39,417 nucleotides of DNA, from NCBI GenBank assembly GCA_021373175.1, contig JAJFTE010000038.1, positions 1-39,417 on the forward strand. The letters run 5' to 3'. The notes beneath the pieces were generated by a model, which worked only from the letters and a program-made list of their open reading frames with translations, ran no database searches and was not told the DNA's origin. Position 1 is the first letter of the stretch, and the number at the start of each line of letters is the position of its first letter. Source of the stretch: Actinomycetes bacterium. Its GTDB lineage: Bacteria; Actinomycetota; Coriobacteriia; Anaerosomatales; Anaerosomataceae. The translations under genes and the position numbers were made by a program. Below are positions 16,268 to 23,920 of the stretch, piece after piece.

Positions 16268-16290
16268 CGGCCCACTCCCTTCTAGCTCGC

Positions 16291-16998
16291 TCACACGCCC
16301 ACAACAAACTCGTAGAGGCCGTATGCGACGAGAACCATTATGACATCGAAGCCGGCAACCCACGCCATGAACAGCCAGAACGTCTGCACCGTACCCGGAC
16401 CGCCGATCACTGCGGCGAAGGTAGCACCTACGGCGGCGCGCAGGAGCGGGTACATGAGCGGCACGAACAGCACCGAGAGCATCACGTCCTTGCCCTTGGT
16501 GTTCACCGTCATCGTAGCCAGCAGCGTGCCGACTCCCGAGATGCCGATCGACGCACCCAAGAGCACGACACCGAGCAGCCAGATCGGATTGCCGATGCCC
16601 GCGCGTCCCTGCAGGAACAGAAAGGAGAACACCGGTAACGAAAGGAGTTCGACCACCATCAGGAAGAGCAGGTTGCCGGCGAACTTAGCGAAGAAGATCA
16701 CCGGCCGGTCGACCGGCGAGAGCAGCAAAGCGTCCATGCAACCTTGGTCCTTCTCGTGGACGAAGGACCGGTTGAGGCCCAGCATCGACATGAAGATGAA
16801 GGCGACCCAGATAAGGCCGGGCATCACCAGACGCACATCGAAGGTATCGCCAGCCTCGGCCAGCGCAATCTGATAAACGACCATCGTGAGCAGCGCGTAC
16901 AGGCCCATGGAGGTGACCATCTCTTTGGTTCTGAGCTCCATGACGAGGTCTTTGCGCAGAATGGCCTTGAACTGGCGCCAGCTGTTGGATCTCTCCAT
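16291..16998 (-). CDS. ccmB: Haem exporter permease CcmB
   Basis: 235 residues, six predicted membrane segments. The N-terminal FKAILRKDLVMELRTKEM, LNRSFVHEKDQGCMDALLLSPVDR and the downstream FAKFAGNLLFLMVVE follow the CcmB pattern. CcmB is the membrane half of the CcmAB ABC transporter that drives release of holo-CcmE. The start codon comes directly after the ccmA stop with no intervening base, so ccmA and ccmB are tightly coupled. A 23-nt gap precedes ccmC. Confidence 0.95.
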   Translation of the reverse strand: MERSNSWRQFKAILRKDLVMELRTKEMVTSMGLYALLTMVVYQIALAEAGDTFDVRLVMPGLIWVAFIFMSMLGLNRSFVHEKDQGCMDALLLSPVDRPVIFFAKFAGNLLFLMVVELLSLPVFSFLFLQGRAGIGNPIWLLGVVLLGASIGISGVGTLLATMTVNTKGKDVMLSVLFVPLMYPLLRAAVGATFAAVIGGPGTVQTFWLFMAWVAGFDVIMVLVAYGLYEFVVGV

Positions 16999-17730
16999 TT
17001 ACGCCACCCCCGTGCCCACGGTGGCGCGATAGGTCTCGCGAAACGTCCGGACGTCGATGTTCTGGCGCTCTTCGAACAGCACGACCTTACCGCTCGCGAG
17101 AATGAGGGCGTGAGAACACAGCTCAAGGCCCTTGTCGAGGTCATGACTGATCATCACGAACGTGTGCTCACCGCGAATCTGCGCGATGAGACCATCGAGT
17201 ATGTCCATCGCGTGAGGGTCGAGGCCCGAGTACGGCTCATCGAGGAAGAGCACGTCGGGCTTGTGCAGCAGCGCTCTGGCGATTGAAAGCCGTTGCAGCA
17301 TGCCGCGTGAGAACGTGCCCGTCACGTCGAGACGCCGGTGATCGAGCTCCACGTCGGCGAGCAGCTTGTTCACGCGCCCCTTCGGGTCCTTAAGCCCGTA
17401 CATCTCTGCGAAGAAGAGCAGGTTCTCCTCAGCGGTCAGATCGGGATACAGCAGCGGATTGTGGCTGATGAGGCCGATATGGTGCCGAAGTTCCACCGCG
17501 TCGTTCACAACGTCGTACCCGGAGACCCGCGCGGTGCCGCTGCTGGGGTTGAGCAGCGTGGTCAGCACCTTCACAAGCGTCGTCTTGCCGGCGCCGTTCG
17601 GGCCGAAGATGCTCAGGAACGCGCCTTCCGGCAGCTCGAAGGTGATGTTGTTCAACGCTTTGCGCACGCCAAAAGACCGCGTAAGCTCCCGGGTCTCAAC
17701 GGCGAGTCCGTTCCTGGCAGTCTCTTCCAT
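16999..17730 (-). CDS. ccmA: Haem exporter ATP-binding subunit CcmA
   Basis: 243 residues. Walker A is GPNGAGKTT (near residues 44-52), the ABC signature is FSRGMLQRLSIARAL, Walker B and D-loop are VLFLDEPYSGLD, and the switch histidine is in VMISHDL. The signature is FSRGM rather than LSGGQ, as is common in CcmA. It lies 7 nt after ccmF and abuts ccmB, which identifies it as CcmA rather than an unrelated ABC exporter ATPase. Confidence 0.94.
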   Translation of the reverse strand: MEETARNGLAVETRELTRSFGVRKALNNITFELPEGAFLSIFGPNGAGKTTLVKVLTTLLNPSSGTARVSGYDVVNDAVELRHHIGLISHNPLLYPDLTAEENLLFFAEMYGLKDPKGRVNKLLADVELDHRRLDVTGTFSRGMLQRLSIARALLHKPDVLFLDEPYSGLDPHAMDILDGLIAQIRGEHTFVMISHDLDKGLELCSHALILASGKVVLFEERQNIDVRTFRETYRATVGTGVA

Positions 17731-17737
17731 CTATATC

Positions 17738-19795
17738 CTACGCGGCCCGCGGCTGGCGCTTCGGCCACATGGCCAGACCGCTCCCGAGGATCGTCACGAT
17801 GAAGCCAGCCCAGACCCACCACTGCATCGGGAAGAACTTCACGGTGATGACCGCCCGCTGTTGCGCGTCCAGCCCCGAGAAAGACACAAAGATGTCCTTC
17901 AGCGGCTGCTGGATGAGTGCCACCTTCTGGGTGGACTGATTCTGCGACTTCAACTGCACGGGGAAGACCAATCTCGGTGCGATGGAGCGCATCAGCTTCC
18001 CGTTGTTGGAGACATCCATGTGCGCGGTGTAGACCGTATCTCCGTTGGGTGCGATGGAATCCTTTAGCCCGGTGAGCTCGAAGGCGTACGACCCCGCTTC
18101 GAGCTTGGAGCCCGGCTTCTGCTCGAGCGCCACCTCGTACGTCTTCACGTACATGGTCGAGCCGATGAGACCGACCAGGATGATGCCCATCCCCAGATGC
18201 GTGATGTAACCGCCGGACTGACTGCGAGCCTTGGTGAGGACGTTTAAGAACGCGGTGCCATAGCCCTCACCGCGCGCCGCCGCGCGCTTGCGCGTGCCGT
18301 CGATGAACAGGTAGATCGGCAACGCGATGGCAAGCGAGGCTGTGATAAGACCAATGAGCGCGGTCGCGTGATGAAGCGCAGAGACTCCCGTGCCGGGCGT
18401 GTAGTACGGCATCATGCCGAGCGCCCAGATGGTCACGAAGCCGATGCTGATCACCCCGGCACCCGCAACCGGCCACTTGGCCTTGCGCCAGAACGCCGGG
18501 AAACCGGCGCCGCCCCACGAAAGGATCGGGCAAACGGCCATCACCAGGATGTAGAAGATGCCGAGCGGCCTGGCAAGCGCGTTATACGTTGCAGCGCCGA
18601 AGGTAATCTTGCCGCCTGGCATCCAGGCCGGGAGCGCCGATGACACCGTGAGGTACGCGACGAGCACCGCGGCGATCAGCATGATGACGTTGTTGAAATA
18701 GTACGAGCCTTCCTTAGAGAAGATGCGCTCGAACGAATCATTGCCTTTGAGCTTGTCCCAGCGGATGGCGACACCGACCCCGGCTGCCACGAGCGCGGCG
18801 ACCATCATCGACAGAAACAGCCAGAACGAGAGCGCATCTTGCTCGAAAGCGTGCACCGAGCTCACCACGCCGGACCGGGTGATGAACGTGCCAAGCAGCA
18901 CGAAGAAGAACGTGAACGCCGACATGAGGATGGTCCAGGCTCTGAAGCCGCCCCGCTTGCGGTACACCGTCATCGAGTGCAGCAGGCCAACACCTGTGAG
19001 CCATGGCAAAATCGACGCGTTCTCGACCGGATCCCATGCCCAGTAGCCACCGAAGGCGAGCTCGATGTACGCCCAGATGGCGCCAAGCCCGATGCCGACG
19101 CCGAGCATGAGCCACGCGAAGACCGTGATGCGACTCGATATCTCGACCCACCGCTTCGACGTATCGCCCGTGATGAGCGCCGCGATCGCGAAGGCGAACG
19201 GCACCGTGAGTCCCGCATAGCCGAGGAAGAGCGCTGGCGGGTGCGCGACCATCGCCCACGTCTGCAACAGCGGGTTCATCGCTGCTTCCACGAGGAGCTT
19301 GCCGCTCGCGTCGAGGTACTGCGGCGGCAGGAGCCTGAACGGGTTGTTGAGCGGGATGAACAGTGCCGAAAGGAAGAACACCTGCACAAAGTTCAGAACG
19401 CCCAGCGCCGTCGTGGCGATCCGCTCCTTGTTCTTGAGGAAGCGAAACGCGATCCAACCGGAGAAGATCGCAAGCAGCCACTCCCAGAAAAGGAGCGAGC
19501 CTTCGCGTCCGGCCCACACGCCGCTGAGGCGATAGAGCCATGCCCAGGGACCGACGATCGTCGGGTGGTTGTCGGCCACGTACATGAGCTTGAAGTTCTC
19601 TCCGAGGAAAGCCGCGGCAAGCAGCAAAACGGCAAGCGAAGTGAAGACGAGCGTCGCGAAGGTGAGGTAGTGCCCGGCCTTGCGGGTCCCTTCGCTGCCG
19701 TCCGGCTGAGCGCCGAAGGCAATCGCACCGATCGACGCGATAGCTGAGATGCTCGCGAAGATGAGCAGTCCGTTACCGAGCGTCTGCAGATCCAT
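17738..19795 (-). CDS. ccmF: Cytochrome c haem lyase subunit CcmF
   Basis: 685 residues with about 14-15 membrane segments, normal for CcmF. The WWD domain GGYWAWDPVENASILPW is intact, preceded by AHPPALFLGYAG and followed by HSMTVYRKRGGFRAW. A large external domain near residues 560-650 precedes the final membrane segment. CcmF takes haem from CcmE and joins it to apocytochrome c. It follows ccmE by 57 nt. CcmG and CcmH partners are not in the window, as in the reduced system described for Desulfovibrio and archaea with CxxxY-type CcmE. Confidence 0.95.
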   Translation of the reverse strand: MDLQTLGNGLLIFASISAIASIGAIAFGAQPDGSEGTRKAGHYLTFATLVFTSLAVLLLAAAFLGENFKLMYVADNHPTIVGPWAWLYRLSGVWAGREGSLLFWEWLLAIFSGWIAFRFLKNKERIATTALGVLNFVQVFFLSALFIPLNNPFRLLPPQYLDASGKLLVEAAMNPLLQTWAMVAHPPALFLGYAGLTVPFAFAIAALITGDTSKRWVEISSRITVFAWLMLGVGIGLGAIWAYIELAFGGYWAWDPVENASILPWLTGVGLLHSMTVYRKRGGFRAWTILMSAFTFFFVLLGTFITRSGVVSSVHAFEQDALSFWLFLSMMVAALVAAGVGVAIRWDKLKGNDSFERIFSKEGSYYFNNVIMLIAAVLVAYLTVSSALPAWMPGGKITFGAATYNALARPLGIFYILVMAVCPILSWGGAGFPAFWRKAKWPVAGAGVISIGFVTIWALGMMPYYTPGTGVSALHHATALIGLITASLAIALPIYLFIDGTRKRAAARGEGYGTAFLNVLTKARSQSGGYITHLGMGIILVGLIGSTMYVKTYEVALEQKPGSKLEAGSYAFELTGLKDSIAPNGDTVYTAHMDVSNNGKLMRSIAPRLVFPVQLKSQNQSTQKVALIQQPLKDIFVSFSGLDAQQRAVITVKFFPMQWWVWAGFIVTILGSGLAMWPKRQPRAA

Positions 19796-19852
19796 TCTGG
19801 CTCCGTTCGCTTGCGTGCCGCGCTTTCGCGCCGCACCACTGTCAGAGGACTG

Positions 19853-20533
19853 CTACTTCTGTGTGTCGTCGAGTGCCACGTCCGTAGCGTTGAAGACTCC
19901 ACTATCCTCGAGCGACCCCGACAAAACGACCTTTGCGCCATCGGTCACGCCCTGCGGAAGCGCACCGTTGAATGCGACAGGCACGCTCTCCCCACCCGCC
20001 GCGAGCGTCCCGACGGTCAAGCGCTCGGCCGAACCAGCCGGCTTGATGCTGCCGTTCACGACGTAACCGGTGATCTTCACGGTGGCCACACCAAGCGTGC
20101 TCTTGAGCAACGCATCAACGGTGAGCGCGTCGGTCGCCGACGCGTACTTCGACTGGCACTGCGTGATGAGGGTCTTGGCGGTGACCGACTTGTCAGCGTT
20201 CACGATGCCGGTGACGATCGCGATCGTGCCATCGCCGAACGCGCTCGGCACCGGGCGATCCCACACGATCTTGAGGCCCTCGGCGTTGGGGTCGCCCTTG
20301 TCGCCGATCGAAAAAACGAAGGGAGACGCGTTCGGCGTCCAGGACCCCTTCACGACGGGACCATCGACCTGCACCTGCTTGCCCACGAGCGCCGTGTCCG
20401 AGCGGATCTCCGAGATGCTCTTCTTGTAGGCGCCGCCGGCGCCGGTCATGCTCGTGCCGAAAAAGAGCGCACCAACGACGATAAGGATGATCACCGTCAC
20501 GCCGATGAGGCGCTGCCTTGCTCGTTTGTTCAC
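19853..20533 (-). CDS. ccmE: Haem chaperone CcmE, CxxxY type with duplicated OB fold
   Basis: 226 residues from the GTG at 20533, with AAGGAG 8 nt upstream; typical CcmE proteins are about 140-160 residues. A basic N-terminus and one membrane anchor (residues about 9-26) lead into a first OB-fold-like domain (about 37-125) ending in the haem-binding motif C126-QSK-Y130, the Cys variant known from Desulfovibrio-type CcmE instead of HxxxY. A second domain (about 148-224; VKITGYVVNGSIK, VPVAFNGALPQGVTDG, GVFNATDVAL) again follows the CcmE OB pattern but lacks a CxxxY or HxxxY motif. This is the first gene of the ccm operon. Confidence 0.88.
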   Translation of the reverse strand: MNKRARQRLIGVTVIILIVVGALFFGTSMTGAGGAYKKSISEIRSDTALVGKQVQVDGPVVKGSWTPNASPFVFSIGDKGDPNAEGLKIVWDRPVPSAFGDGTIAIVTGIVNADKSVTAKTLITQCQSKYASATDALTVDALLKSTLGVATVKITGYVVNGSIKPAGSAERLTVGTLAAGGESVPVAFNGALPQGVTDGAKVVLSGSLEDSGVFNATDVALDDTQK

Positions 20534-20660
20534 GTCTTCACTCCTTCGCGCGCGAAGGCACGCAGAAACCCGGGCAACAATTCCATTCGCGAGTGAGCGC
20601 CCGAAGGCCACAACGGTCCGAGCGGAAACGTACCGCCTGCGTCACCTGCTTGCCTGAACA
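20534..20660 (-). promoter_or_regulatory. 5' leader of the ccm operon starting with TGTTCAGGCAAGCAGG
   Basis: The predicted transcript starts at or next to TGTTCAGGCAAGCAGG (20660-20645). Near the ribosome site the RNA contains CCTTCGCGCGCGAAGG (20562-20547), which can fold into a 6-bp hairpin covering part of the AAGGAG Shine-Dalgarno. CTGCGTGCCT just before it can pair imperfectly with AGGCAAGCAG at the 5' end (one mismatch). These alternative pairings could give translational control. The structure is hand-drawn, not computed. Confidence 0.4.
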
Positions 20661-20665
20661 GTTGG

Positions 20666-20694
20666 ATAGTACCATGCGCGGGCGATCGAATGAA
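20666..20694 (-). promoter_or_regulatory. Candidate ccm operon promoter (extended -10)
   Basis: TTCATT at 20694-20689 (weak -35), a 17-nt spacer ending in TGG, and TACTAT at 20671-20666. The TGnTACTAT extended -10 is strong. The distance from the -10 to GTTCAGGCAAG is 6 nt, the same as at hemA. Confidence 0.55.
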
Positions 20695-20719
20695 CTCTCG
20701 AACACCAGACAAATGTGAG

Positions 20720-20743
20720 AAAACAGTGTGCCTGGCTCCAGGC
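20720..20743 (-). terminator. Probable intrinsic terminator of coaX
   Basis: On the minus strand GCCTGGAGCCAGGC (20743-20730) can form a 5-bp stem with a 4-nt loop and is followed after six bases by TTTT (20723-20720). It starts 7 nt after the coaX stop codon and lies upstream of the ccm promoter. Confidence 0.5.
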
Positions 20744-20750
20744 GCCCGTC

Positions 20751-21515
20751 CTACGTGTTGCGTCCGTAGATGATAGCGAGGCCAGTCAGCGTGAGATCGG
20801 GCTGGACGTGCGCGATCGTCTCGCACAACGGCGCCATGCGCTCGGCCAGACCGCCAGTGGCAACGACCGTGCACTCGCCTCCAAGCTCAATCCACGCGCG
20901 ACGCACCAGACCGTCAACCATCGCCGCCTCGCCAAGCATCAGTCCTGCTTGCACCGACTCGCGCGTGTTCGTCCCGATGACCTTCGCCGGCGCCTCCAGT
21001 TCGACCTTCGCAAGCCGGGCGGCGCGCGAGAAGAGCGCCTCGGCGCTGGTCTCCACGCCTGGCGCGATCGCACCGCCGAGATACGCTCCGCCAGCATCGA
21101 TGACATCAAGGGTGGTGGCCGTCCCGAAGTCCACGACGATCACAGGACCGCCGTACGCCTCGAACGCGGCCACGCCGTTCACGATGCGGTCGGCGCCGAC
21201 CTCGTGAGGATTGTCGTAGCGGATGGGCATCCCGGTCTTGAGCCCGGGACCGACAACCATCGCCGCGACGCCCGTCGCTCGCAGCGCCATCTCCTCGTAC
21301 TGCGTCGTGAGCGTCGGCACTACCGAAGAAAGCACCACCCGCGCGACAGAGCCCCAGGACAGGCCATCGAGGGCGAGCAACCCGCCGATCTTCACCCGTA
21401 GCTCATCGGCGGTAAGCGTCGCGTCGGTCGCGACGCGCCAGTGTCCGTCAAGCTGTCCGGCCTGAAGCAGGCCGAGCGCCGTCTGTGTGTTTCCCACATC
21501 CACGGCGAGGATCAT
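20751..21515 (-). CDS. coaX: Type III pantothenate kinase
   Basis: 254 residues from the ATG at 21515 (MILAVDVGNTQT, the family's phosphate-binding beginning, with GGAG 7 nt upstream). Other motifs: GADRIVNGVAAFEAYG, VIVVDFGTATTLDVID, GGAIAPGVETSAEALF and the C-terminal VVATGGLA. CoaX phosphorylates pantothenate with ATP, the first step of coenzyme A synthesis. It appears monocistronic, ending in a terminator-like hairpin, and is divergent from the response regulator gene. Confidence 0.96.
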   Translation of the reverse strand: MILAVDVGNTQTALGLLQAGQLDGHWRVATDATLTADELRVKIGGLLALDGLSWGSVARVVLSSVVPTLTTQYEEMALRATGVAAMVVGPGLKTGMPIRYDNPHEVGADRIVNGVAAFEAYGGPVIVVDFGTATTLDVIDAGGAYLGGAIAPGVETSAEALFSRAARLAKVELEAPAKVIGTNTRESVQAGLMLGEAAMVDGLVRRAWIELGGECTVVATGGLAERMAPLCETIAHVQPDLTLTGLAIIYGRNT

Positions 21516-21595
21516 CGTTGGCTCCGTTCTCGTGTCGTGCGCGCCTCGCGGCGCTGACGTCTGGTCAACGCGGGGAAGAACGCCAGGTAACGCGG

Positions 21596-21604
21596 TGCTA
21601 TCAT
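21596..21604 (+). promoter_or_regulatory. Candidate extended -10 of the response regulator operon
   Basis: TGCTATCAT lies 42 nt upstream of the response regulator ATG. No convincing -35 is visible at 17 nt, as expected for extended -10 promoters. It matches the TGnTAnnAT form found upstream of hemA and ccmE. Confidence 0.4.
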
Positions 21605-21645
21605 CGCATCGTTCCTTTGAATCCCTCTGGCACTGGAGGCGACCT

Positions 21646-22341
21646 ATGAGCGCTCCTCGCATCCTCGTCGTGGACGATGAAGACTCGATCTTGCAGTTCG
21701 TATCGTACAACCTTCGCAAAGAGGGCTACGAGGTCACCTGCGCTAAGGACGGTGACGAAGCGCTGGCATTCGCCGCGTCCGAGCCCTTCGACCTCGTCAT
21801 CTTGGACATCATGCTACCGGGCACCGATGGCTACGAAGTGTGCCGGAAGCTCCGCGCCATCGGCGACATGCCGGTGCTGTTCCTCTCGGCCAGAGACACG
21901 GAGCTTGACAAGGTCGTGGGCCTCGAGCTCGGCGGCGACGACTACCTTTCCAAGCCGTTCGGCATCCGAGAGTTGCAGGCGCGTGTCAAGGCGCTGCTGC
22001 GGCGCTCCGTGAACAAGAACGCGGGCGCGTCCGCCGAGGAAACCCCGATCGACGCGGCCGGTATCCACCTCGACGAGGCCGCGCACGAGGCGACGTTCGG
22101 GGGCACGCTCATCGACCTCACGCCGCGCGAGTTCGAGCTTCTGGCCTGCCTCATCCGGCACGCTGGCAAGGTGCTCTCAAGGGAACAGCTGCTGCGCGAG
22201 GCGTGGGGCTGGCAGTACCTCGTAGAGACCAAGACGGTCGACACCCACGTCAAGCGCCTGCGTGACAAGCTCACGCAGGCGGGCGCCGACCCGGCGATCG
22301 TCGAGACCGTTCGCGGGTACGGCTACCGCATCTCGGCGTAG
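21646..22341 (+). CDS. OmpR/PhoB-type response regulator
   Basis: 231 residues from the ATG at 21646 with GGAGG 6 nt upstream. Receiver domain (residues about 4-118): acidic pocket VVDDED, phospho-acceptor D54 in VILDIMLPG, and K103 in LSKPFG. C-terminal winged helix (about 140-231): LTPREFELLACLIRHAGKVL, VDTHVKRLRDKL and ETVRGYGYRI. It is followed 10 nt later by its histidine kinase and then by a CreD-like gene. The target genes are not identifiable from the window; regulation of the adjacent creD-like gene would fit the CreBC analogy. Confidence 0.95.
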   Translation: MSAPRILVVDDEDSILQFVSYNLRKEGYEVTCAKDGDEALAFAASEPFDLVILDIMLPGTDGYEVCRKLRAIGDMPVLFLSARDTELDKVVGLELGGDDYLSKPFGIRELQARVKALLRRSVNKNAGASAEETPIDAAGIHLDEAAHEATFGGTLIDLTPREFELLACLIRHAGKVLSREQLLREAWGWQYLVETKTVDTHVKRLRDKLTQAGADPAIVETVRGYGYRISA

Positions 22342-22351
22342 CGCGGAGACG

Positions 22352-23791
22352 ATGCGAGCTTCCTCGATACGCACGCGGCTGCTTGCCGCGTTTCTCGTCG
22401 TCGCGGTCGTCGCCGCGGCGGGACTGTCCTTCTACTTCCTCAAAGAGCTGGAAGGCTTCGCGCTGCGCAAGCTCGAAGAGCGTCTCTACACGCAGGCGCG
22501 CCTGCTGGCGGCCGTGACGTCCACGACGTACCTGGACAGCAGCGGCGCTTTCTCGGCAAACGACGCGCAGCGACTCCAGGCGGCGCTCGATCAGGCCACG
22601 CCGTACGCGGCGTCGCGGATGCGCGTGCTCGATGTCGAGGGAACTGCGGTCGCGGACACGACGCCGGACGACGTGGGGAGCGCCTACGGCGACCGGCCCG
22701 AGGTGAAGCGCGCGCTGGCCGGTGAGTACGGCGCGGCCACGCGCGTGACCGAGGAAGGACGGGTCGCTCTGTATGTGGCGGTGCCGGTCGAAAACGCCGG
22801 GAAGGTGCGGGGTGCGGCGTATGCGTCGTCCACCACCTTCTCGATCGTCACGTTGCTGCAGACGTACCGCACGAGGTTGCTCATCGCCATCGCGCTCTTT
22901 GTGGTGGTGACCCTCGTGCTCACCGAGCTCCTCGCACGCTGGCTGTCACGACCGCTTCAGAGCCTCTCGGCAACAGCAACGGCGTTCGCCGACGGCGACC
23001 ACGGCGTTCGCGCTACGCCCAGCGGCTCGAGCGAGACGCGCACGCTCGCCGTTGCCTTCAACGCGATGGGCGAGGAAGTCGGTAACGTCGTGACCGAGCT
23101 CAAGGAGGAGGAGCGACGCAAGAGCCGCTTCGTGTCCGACGTGAGCCACGAGCTCCGCACGCCGCTCACGGCGATCCGCGGTGCCGCTGAGACGCTTCTG
23201 GACGGCGATGTGCCCGAGCAAGACGCGCGGCAGTTCCTGGAGACGATCATCCGCGAGGCGGACCGCCTCACACGTCTAGCGAACGACCTTCTCACCCTCC
23301 AGCGCATCGAAGGCGCGACCGGAGAGCTGCCACTGCGCCGCATCAAGCTGCGCGAGACCGCCGAGCAGGCCGTGAGCGCGCTCTCGCCGCTCACCGACGC
23401 GCGGGGCGTCGAGGTGACGATCGAGGGCGAAGCGCCCACCGTGCTCGGCGACACCGACCGTCTGCAACAAGTGATCGCGAACCTTGTGGATAACGCGTCA
23501 CGCATGTCGGGCGCGGGCAGACGTGTGGAGGTGCGCCTCTCGCGGGAGGGCGACTTCGCGGTGCTAAGCGTGCTCGACGAGGGGCCGGGAATTCGGGCCG
23601 ACGCACTGCCCCACCTCTTCGAGCGCTTCTACCGCGCGCAGGCAAGCCGCGACCGCTCGACCGGCGGTGCCGGGCTTGGCCTCGCGATCGTGTCCGCCAT
23701 CGTGCGCGCGCATGCGGGAACGATCGAAGCCGCCAACCGGCCCGAGGGCGGCAGCATCTTCACGATGAAGCTGCCGGTCATCGCGGACTGA
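22352..23791 (+). CDS. Membrane sensor histidine kinase
   Basis: 479 residues from the ATG at 22352 with GGAG just upstream. Membrane segment 1 (about residues 10-30), an extracytoplasmic sensor of about 140 residues (CACHE-like by its VLDVEGTAVADT...VPVENAG pattern), membrane segment 2 (about 175-195), HAMP (about 196-250), HisKA with H266 in SDVSHELRTPLTAIRG, and a HATPase domain with NLVDNAS (N box), DEGPGI (G1) and GGAGLGLAIV (G2). It pairs with the preceding response regulator. PhoR and CreC share this architecture; the signal is unknown. Confidence 0.93.
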   Translation: MRASSIRTRLLAAFLVVAVVAAAGLSFYFLKELEGFALRKLEERLYTQARLLAAVTSTTYLDSSGAFSANDAQRLQAALDQATPYAASRMRVLDVEGTAVADTTPDDVGSAYGDRPEVKRALAGEYGAATRVTEEGRVALYVAVPVENAGKVRGAAYASSTTFSIVTLLQTYRTRLLIAIALFVVVTLVLTELLARWLSRPLQSLSATATAFADGDHGVRATPSGSSETRTLAVAFNAMGEEVGNVVTELKEEERRKSRFVSDVSHELRTPLTAIRGAAETLLDGDVPEQDARQFLETIIREADRLTRLANDLLTLQRIEGATGELPLRRIKLRETAEQAVSALSPLTDARGVEVTIEGEAPTVLGDTDRLQQVIANLVDNASRMSGAGRRVEVRLSREGDFAVLSVLDEGPGIRADALPHLFERFYRAQASRDRSTGGAGLGLAIVSAIVRAHAGTIEAANRPEGGSIFTMKLPVIAD

Positions 23792-23792
23792 C

Positions 23793-23814
23793 CCGGCCGC
23801 CCAGCTGCGGCCGG
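23793..23814 (+). terminator. Stem-loop after the histidine kinase gene
   Basis: CCGGCCGC and GCGGCCGG form a perfect 8-bp stem with loop CCAGCT, beginning 1 nt after the kinase stop codon. There is no T-run, so it may attenuate rather than terminate transcription into the CreD-like gene. Confidence 0.4.
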
Positions 23815-23920
23815 CCGTGCCGCCGCGCTTCGCTTACGTCCCGTCACCGTGCCTCCACCGCGCTGTGAACTCCGACGCGCACACTGAGTATGACAACATC
23901 GATCAGTGGAGGGGGACGTC

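Noticed and set aside
18839-19747. Plus-strand open frame opposite ccmF (and similar ones at 2471-3676, 11221-12618, 26364-27374, 27764-29086 and 36149-37993)
   Set aside because: All mirror strongly supported genes and carry no recognisable domains or ribosome sites.
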